From assembly GCA_021373115.1 (NCBI GenBank), contig JAJFTI010000014.1:1-64000 (forward strand): a DNA stretch of 64,000 nt, in the 5' to 3' direction. Both the position numbers and the translations under genes were made by a program. The notes under the pieces are model-generated. The model had not been told where the DNA came from, did not search any database, and was given only the letters and a program-made list of their open reading frames with translations. This DNA is from Eubacteriales bacterium (GTDB lineage: Bacteria; Bacillota; Clostridia; Christensenellales; CAG-138). Below are positions 59,886-64,000 of the stretch, piece after piece (within the stretch, counting starts at the first letter, position 1; each line of letters starts with the position of its first letter).

Positions 59886-60023
59886 TCTTCTCGCAGCTGG
59901 TATAAGGTTTATAATACCGTTAGGGTATGCTAACGCATTTGGCTGGCACCTCTCAACATACGGCAAGGATTCAGAGGAATTCAAGACCGGTATCCTGTAA
60001 TATAACGACATGAGGACGATGGT

Positions 60024-60890
60024 ATGGATTGGCTAGGACAACTCAATGACGCACTTCGCTATATCGAGGAGAACCTCGACGAGCAGATCGACCTGAATCA
60101 GGTTGCCAAACTCGCCTGCTGTTCCAGTTTCCATTTTCAGCGGATGTTTTCCTATATGGCCAATGTGCCGCTCTCGGAATACATTCGCAGGCGCAGAATG
60201 ACGCAAGCCGCTTTCGATCTGCAAAACAGCCGCGTGAAGGTTCTCGATCTTTCCCTGCGCTATGGATACGACTCGCCAACGGCATTCAACCGCGCTTTTC
60301 AGAGCGTTCATGGCGTATCCCCTTCCGAAGCGCGAAAGCACGGCGTAACCCTGAAAGCCTATCCTCCCATCCGCTTCAAAATCACGATACGAGGTGAAGC
60401 TGAAATGAATTATCGAATTGAGACGAAAGAATCCTTCCGAATTGTCGGTGTAAAGCTGCGGGCGAATTGGTCGCCCGAAAAGCAGGAGGGGTTTGGCGAA
60501 GTGCCGAAGTTCTGGGCGAAACACGCGCAGCTTGGAACCATTCCACAGCTTTGTCAGATCATGGATCCGAAGACGCCCGGAATTTTCGGTGTAAGCACAG
60601 GGGACTGGCAGCATGCCGGACAGTTCGACTACTACATTGCGGTAGCCAGCGGCCAGCCTGTTCCTGAAGGGATGACCGCGTACGAGGTTCCCGCCTGTAC
60701 TTGGGCGATTTTTGAATGCAGAGGCGCTATGCCTGCCGCAATTCAGTCCCTCCAGCAGCGCATCGTCACGGAATGGCTGCCGGGCAGCGGTTACCAATAT
60801 GCAAACGCACCGGACATCGAACTGTATTCCGAGGGAGATCAGTCCTCGCCGGATTATACCTGTTGGGTCTGGCTGCCGGTTCAGCAATAA
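60024..60890 (+). CDS. AraC family regulator with GyrI-like effector domain
   Basis: A 288-residue regulator. Two AraC helix-turn-helix motifs occupy about residues 1-105 (IDLNQVAKLACCSSFHFQRMF and DLSLRYGYDSPTAFNRAFQS are the cores). The C-terminal domain (about 125-288) is a GyrI/SOUL-like small-molecule pocket (AEMNYRIETKESFRIVGVKL). Such proteins sense drugs or lipophilic compounds and activate efflux or detoxifying genes. GAGGA lies 8 nt before the ATG. It converges on a stand-alone GyrI-like gene, a plausible partner or target. Confidence 0.92.
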   Translation: MDWLGQLNDALRYIEENLDEQIDLNQVAKLACCSSFHFQRMFSYMANVPLSEYIRRRRMTQAAFDLQNSRVKVLDLSLRYGYDSPTAFNRAFQSVHGVSPSEARKHGVTLKAYPPIRFKITIRGEAEMNYRIETKESFRIVGVKLRANWSPEKQEGFGEVPKFWAKHAQLGTIPQLCQIMDPKTPGIFGVSTGDWQHAGQFDYYIAVASGQPVPEGMTAYEVPACTWAIFECRGAMPAAIQSLQQRIVTEWLPGSGYQYANAPDIELYSEGDQSSPDYTCWVWLPVQQ

Positions 60891-60914
60891 CGGTTGGAAC
60901 ATTCCGCACTCAAC

Positions 60915-60946
60915 AAAGGGATACCGCTTTTCCGGCGGTACCCCTT
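60915..60946. terminator. Bidirectional terminator
   Basis: AAAGGG.TACCGC pairs with GCGGTA.CCCTTT (one mismatch), between convergent genes ending at 60890 and 60953. Confidence 0.85.
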
Positions 60947-60952
60947 TTCTGT

Positions 60953-61624
60953 TCAAACGCGATCCGTTTCGAAATGACTGCGCGAATCCTTCACGACCGG
61001 ATGCCGCAGAATCGTCCTGCGCTTATCCGGCGTGGACTTGCGCGGGTCGCCCAGATAGATTTCGTGGTGCTTTCTGGCCGCGCCCAAATCGTTTCGATAC
61101 CCGTTCTGCGTGAGGAATTCGTCCATGCGCGCAACGGTTGCGGGTTCGTCGTCGTACGCGCCAATGTGCATACACTGCACGCATAGGCCTTCGTGATAAT
61201 GAATGAACCGCGCACCGGAGGCATCCAGCCCTTTTTTCCGGCGTACCTGCTCCTGCGCCCAGTCCAGCACGTCCTCGTCCACAAACGCGGGCTGGCGAAT
61301 CATGCTCGTCCACTCAAACCCCGCTTTATTGTCGTAATCCACGCCCGGCTGACCACCCGCCATCTGCCAGAGCCCCTCCAGCGGCGGAACCCGGTAAGCA
61401 AAAAACCCGCCGATGACGTGCCCGCCCTTGCCGCTCATCTTGATCGTATAGCTCAGCGCGTAGAGCAGCGACACCGCGTCCGCATACGCGCCGCCCTCCT
61501 CGTTGGGATTGCCCGCGCCGTCCACGGCTAGAAACGTCATCTCCGGCACGTCAATCAGCGAAGGTTCCGTCTTTGGCTGATAGAGCGCCTTCTCCTCTTT
61601 TATAAAATCATAAATCGTTTCCAT
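60953..61624 (-). CDS. Stand-alone GyrI-like small-molecule binding protein
   Basis: A 223-residue soluble protein of the COG4832/GyrI-like group: PSLIDVPEMTFLAVDGAGNP near the start, then GGFFAYRVPPLEGLWQ, and a C-terminal HHEIYLGDPRKSTPDKRRTI, the usual end of this family. It probably binds or hydrolyses a hydrophobic toxic compound. The ATG at 61624 follows AAGGGGA. Its promoter holds a perfect 9-bp-arm palindrome (61680-61703). No regulator is encoded next to its promoter; the AraC/GyrI protein lies convergent to it. Confidence 0.88.
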   Translation of the reverse strand: METIYDFIKEEKALYQPKTEPSLIDVPEMTFLAVDGAGNPNEEGGAYADAVSLLYALSYTIKMSGKGGHVIGGFFAYRVPPLEGLWQMAGGQPGVDYDNKAGFEWTSMIRQPAFVDEDVLDWAQEQVRRKKGLDASGARFIHYHEGLCVQCMHIGAYDDEPATVARMDEFLTQNGYRNDLGAARKHHEIYLGDPRKSTPDKRRTILRHPVVKDSRSHFETDRV

Positions 61625-61672
61625 TTGAATTCCCCTTCTTCTGCTCTTCCGCCTTGTTTGCACCCATTCTAT

Positions 61673-61700
61673 ACTATAAAACCTGACATGTTACTGTCAG
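61673..61700 (-). promoter_or_regulatory. Promoter of the GyrI-like gene
   Basis: CTGACA (61700-61695), 16-bp spacer, TATAGT (61678-61673). The palindrome at 61680-61703 covers the -35 and the spacer. Confidence 0.6.
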
Positions 61701-61703
61701 GTT
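61680..61703. promoter_or_regulatory. Palindrome AACCTGACA-N6-TGTCAGGTT (operator and/or terminator)
   Basis: A perfect 9-bp inverted repeat between the glycerophosphodiesterase stop (61720) and the GyrI-like gene. It covers that gene's -35 and spacer, as a repressor or activator site would. On the minus strand it is followed by TTTTATAG, so it could also terminate the upstream transcript. Confidence 0.65.
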
Positions 61704-61719
61704 CGGAATGAGTATTCAA

Positions 61720-62538
61720 CTAAAAGCGCGGTTCCGGCCGGTAGTGCTCAAAGATGATCGCGTCGTTGCGCTCGGTCAGCTTCGCTTGGTCGTCCGCCGG
61801 ATGTGCCGTCCAGGCCACGCGCATCGCGCCCATCGCCTCGCAAAGCCGCGCAGAAAGGCACTTTGGCCCGATATGGTAAGCGATAAACTGCGGGTGCACC
61901 AGAATGTTCGTGAAAAGCCGGCTCATCATCAGCGCCTGATACCAGGGCACGTATTTCCGGGAAAAGCGCGCCGCTTCGGAGAGCTGCCCGCGCAGGATCT
62001 GCGGCGCATGCTGGTAGAACCAGCGCACCAGCAGCGGATGGAAGCTCTCAACGCAGTAATCGCCCCGGTATTCCAGCAGCAGCGCAAGTGTCTTTTCGCA
62101 GAGCGTTTTCCAGTCCCCGCTGCTTTTCAGCTCGACGATCATTGGAATTTTTCCGTCCAGAACGGCGAGTACATCCGAAAAAGTTGGAATCCGTTCCGCG
62201 GTGTCCAGCAGCGGGAACGCCTGCAGTTCGGCAAACGTATACGCGTCCACGCGCGCTTCCACGCCGCAAACGCGCTTAAGATCGTCGTCGTGAAACACAA
62301 CGACCACCTTGTCCTTTGTGAGCTGAACGTCCAGCTCCACGCCATACCCCGCCGCAGCGGCGGCGCGAAACGCGGGCAGCGAGTTTTCCGGCACGGCCTG
62401 ATCGGCCGAAAACAGCCCACGGTGCGCGAACATGCGCCGGACAAACGGCGCCCGCTGTGCCTTTGTACTCCGCGCGGGTAAAATCAGGGCAATCCAGAGC
62501 GCGGCAACGAGCAGCAAAACCGCAAGCGCGATCCACAT
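61720..62538 (-). CDS. Membrane-anchored glycerophosphodiester phosphodiesterase
   Basis: A 272-residue protein. One N-terminal membrane helix (about 2-20, IALAVLLLVAALWIALIL) precedes a GDPD domain with MFAHRGLFSADQAVPENS, GVELDVQLTKDK and VVFHDDDL. It resembles the cytoplasmic GDPD encoded at 41702 but is anchored, so it may act on lipid-derived or wall-teichoic-type glycerophosphodiesters near the membrane. I choose the ATG at 62538, 9 nt after GGAGG; the ATG at 62547 overlaps that site. Confidence 0.92.
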   Translation of the reverse strand: MWIALAVLLLVAALWIALILPARSTKAQRAPFVRRMFAHRGLFSADQAVPENSLPAFRAAAAAGYGVELDVQLTKDKVVVVFHDDDLKRVCGVEARVDAYTFAELQAFPLLDTAERIPTFSDVLAVLDGKIPMIVELKSSGDWKTLCEKTLALLLEYRGDYCVESFHPLLVRWFYQHAPQILRGQLSEAARFSRKYVPWYQALMMSRLFTNILVHPQFIAYHIGPKCLSARLCEAMGAMRVAWTAHPADDQAKLTERNDAIIFEHYRPEPRF

Positions 62539-62697
62539 GATATTCATCCTCCGGTTGATTTGTGCGTCGAATTGTATTGTTATTATAGGCCAAATGCGCT
62601 ACCATGTATATATCGTTGCGAAGCTCCGGTTTCGTGGCGGCCTGTCTGTTCTTTCGAAAATTCCCAGCAAAATTCAGAATAATTGGAGAAGCGGCAC

Positions 62698-64000
62698 ATG
62701 AAACTGAATTACAAACGCACGTTCCTCGTCGGATTCGCGTTTCTTTCCATCAGCGCGTTCTGGCAGCTTTACGACACCATTATTCCGCTCATTCTGCGGG
62801 ACACCTACCACATGGGCGATGGGCCTGCGGGCATCATCATGAGCCTCGACAACATCGTCGCGCTGTTCCTTCTGCCGCTCTTCGGCGCGCTGAGCGACAA
62901 GGTCGGCCGGCGTATCCCGTTCATCCTGGCAGGCACGTTTACGGCGGTCGTGCTGTTCATGCTGCTGCCGATTCTCGACAACACCTACGGCATCTGGACG
63001 CCCGCGATTTCCCTCACCGTGTTCGTCGTCGTCCTCGGCCTGTTGCTGCTCACCATGGGCTCCTATCGCTCGCCTGCGGTCGCGCTGATGCCGGACGTTA
63101 CCCCGAAGCCGGTCCGGAGCAAGGGCAACGCGGTCATCAATCTCATGGGCGCGGTCGGCGGCGCGTTTTCGCTTGTGGTGATGAAGATGCTCGTGTTCGA
63201 CGGCCCGAGCGGGCGTTCGAACTACCTCTACCTCTTCCTCGCGGTCGCCGCGCTCATGCTGCTTGCGGCGCTGACGGTGTTTTTCTTCGTTCCGGAGCGC
63301 AAGCTCGTCCAGCAGATGAAGGACATCAACTATGGTGTCTCCGAGCAGGAAGATCAGAGCAAATCGATTGAGGTCAACGGCAAGAAGAAGCTGCCGCCGG
63401 AGGTTTTGCGCAGCCTGATTCTCATTCTTGCCACCATTACGCTCTGGTTCCTTGGTTACAACGCGGTGACCACGGCGTTCAGCAAGTACGCCACCAAGAT
63501 GTGGGCCGCCGGGCTCAACAATGTTTCAACCTGTTTGCTCGTTGCAACGGGCGTGGCCATTCTCTCCTACCTGCCCATCGGCTTTCTGGCTTCCCGTATC
63601 GGCCGGAAAAAAACGATTATCATCGGCCTGATCGTCGCGCTCGCCTGCTTCATCTTCGGCGCAGTCAGAGCCAGCACCTTCTCGCCGCTGCTTTACGTCA
63701 TGTTCGCGGCAATCGGCTTCGCGCAGGCGGCGGTAACGGTCAACACGTTCCCGATGGTCTGGGAGATCTCACGTTTCGGCAACGTCGGCAAATATACGGG
63801 CTTTTACTACACCTGCTCCATGGCGGCGCAGGTGGTCACGCCGATTGTTTCGGGCTATCTGCTCCAGTATGTCGGCTACGGCACGCTCTTTCCCTATGCG
63901 GCGGTCTTTATCGCGCTGGCGATCATTCCAATCTCCCTTGCCAAGCATGGCGACAGCAAGCCCGGCAAGCCGGAGTCCAAGCTGGAAGCGCTGCAGGGCG
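62698..64000 (+). CDS. MFS transporter (SLC45-like), cut by the window end
   Basis: At least 434 residues are visible, open to the right edge. Twelve hydrophobic helices can be traced, with the loop signature GALSDKVGRRIPFILAG after helix 2 and a second copy FLASRIGRKKTIIIGL in the C-terminal half. Two further blocks, SYRSPAVALMPDVTPKPVRS and the final cytoplasmic Lys/Ser tail, resemble glycoside or sugar symporters. It is similar in plan to the MFS protein at 28952-30256. GGAG precedes the ATG. Substrate unknown. Confidence 0.9.
   Translation, partial: MKLNYKRTFLVGFAFLSISAFWQLYDTIIPLILRDTYHMGDGPAGIIMSLDNIVALFLLPLFGALSDKVGRRIPFILAGTFTAVVLFMLLPILDNTYGIWTPAISLTVFVVVLGLLLLTMGSYRSPAVALMPDVTPKPVRSKGNAVINLMGAVGGAFSLVVMKMLVFDGPSGRSNYLYLFLAVAALMLLAALTVFFFVPERKLVQQMKDINYGVSEQEDQSKSIEVNGKKKLPPEVLRSLILILATITLWFLGYNAVTTAFSKYATKMWAAGLNNVSTCLLVATGVAILSYLPIGFLASRIGRKKTIIIGLIVALACFIFGAVRASTFSPLLYVMFAAIGFAQAAVTVNTFPMVWEISRFGNVGKYTGFYYTCSMAAQVVTPIVSGYLLQYVGYGTLFPYAAVFIALAIIPISLAKHGDSKPGKPESKLEALQG

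Larger units (their letters stand above)
59159..60023. other. 865-bp region without genes, holding the tRNA promoter and the 56-bp repeat array
   Basis: Between tRNA-Val (minus) and the AraC-type gene (plus). It contains the tRNA promoter (59172-59199), a stretch with no recognised feature (about 59200-59500), a terminator hairpin with the tandem repeats (59510-59885), and the short upstream region of the AraC gene. The frames open across it are low-complexity Lys/Ser readings of the repeats and are not counted as genes. Confidence 0.7.

Noticed and set aside
59456..60011. Three overlapping minus-strand frames with KKNQKIKSTCKK-type repeats (up to 167 codons)
   Set aside because: They only read the 56-bp tandem repeat; 56 is not a multiple of three, so the same peptide cycles through all frames, and no ribosome binding site or conserved start is seen.

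Overview
The window looks like chromosomal DNA of an anaerobic, fairly GC-rich member of the Bacillota (class Clostridia). The signs are strong AGGAGG-type ribosome binding sites, frequent TTG starts, a BMP-type nucleoside ABC importer, NrdR, ribosomal protein S21, pyruvate phosphate dikinase, CdaA/CdaR, many lipoproteins, SH3- and Ig-like surface proteins with TP-rich linkers, and tRNAs with encoded CCA. The genus cannot be named from the sequence alone. No prophage, insertion sequence or CRISPR array was seen.

Layout. 0-1.5 kb: end of a Tad/Flp pilus locus (prepilin peptidase, Flp pilin) behind a long leader holding a GEMM-I cyclic dinucleotide riboswitch and a second structured RNA. 1.5-11.7 kb: a PAS/GGDEF/HD-GYP protein, ppdK and a sensory diguanylate cyclase. 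11.8-15 kb: a PrsA-like foldase with a 29-residue membrane peptide, pgeF, nrdR and rpsU. 15-22.5 kb: BMP nucleoside importer, thymidine kinase, a deoxyribosyltransferase-like protein and a glycosyltransferase. 22.6-25.4 kb: rplM-rpsI, a membrane protein and threonine aldolase. 25.6-31.3 kb: a metallo-beta-lactamase lipoprotein, a TlpA/CXXC mini-protein/4Fe-4S redox operon, and an MFS transporter with a DUF2804 protein. 31.7-36.8 kb: a large Ig-like/SH3 surface protein, a phosphoesterase, a nitroreductase and an HD hydrolase. 36.9-42.4 kb: a TipA-like MerR regulator, an AbrB-ABC exporter operon, mntP, an AI-2E family permease and a glycerophosphodiesterase. 42.5-47.5 kb: a FAD protein, the c-di-AMP genes cdaR and cdaA, and two small unknowns. 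47.6-54.6 kb: a clostripain-like protease, two secreted phosphatases and a beta-CASP nuclease-like protein. 54.7-58.7 kb: a third diguanylate cyclase, an SH3 wall protein, an XRE/ImmA pair and a zinc-ribbon membrane protein. 58.8-64 kb: tRNA-Gln, tRNA-Val, an array of 56-bp tandem repeats, an AraC/GyrI regulator facing a stand-alone GyrI protein, a second glycerophosphodiesterase and an MFS transporter cut by the window end.

Two themes connect the genes. First, second messengers: three GGDEF proteins, one with HD-GYP, sit near a riboswitch that should place the Tad pilus under cyclic dinucleotide control, and a c-di-AMP synthase operon is also present. Second, several genes, three of them for exported or membrane-anchored hydrolases, have a -10 box only 6-7 nt before the start codon, which predicts leaderless mRNAs. 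Promoters, terminators and RNA folds were read by eye and not computed.
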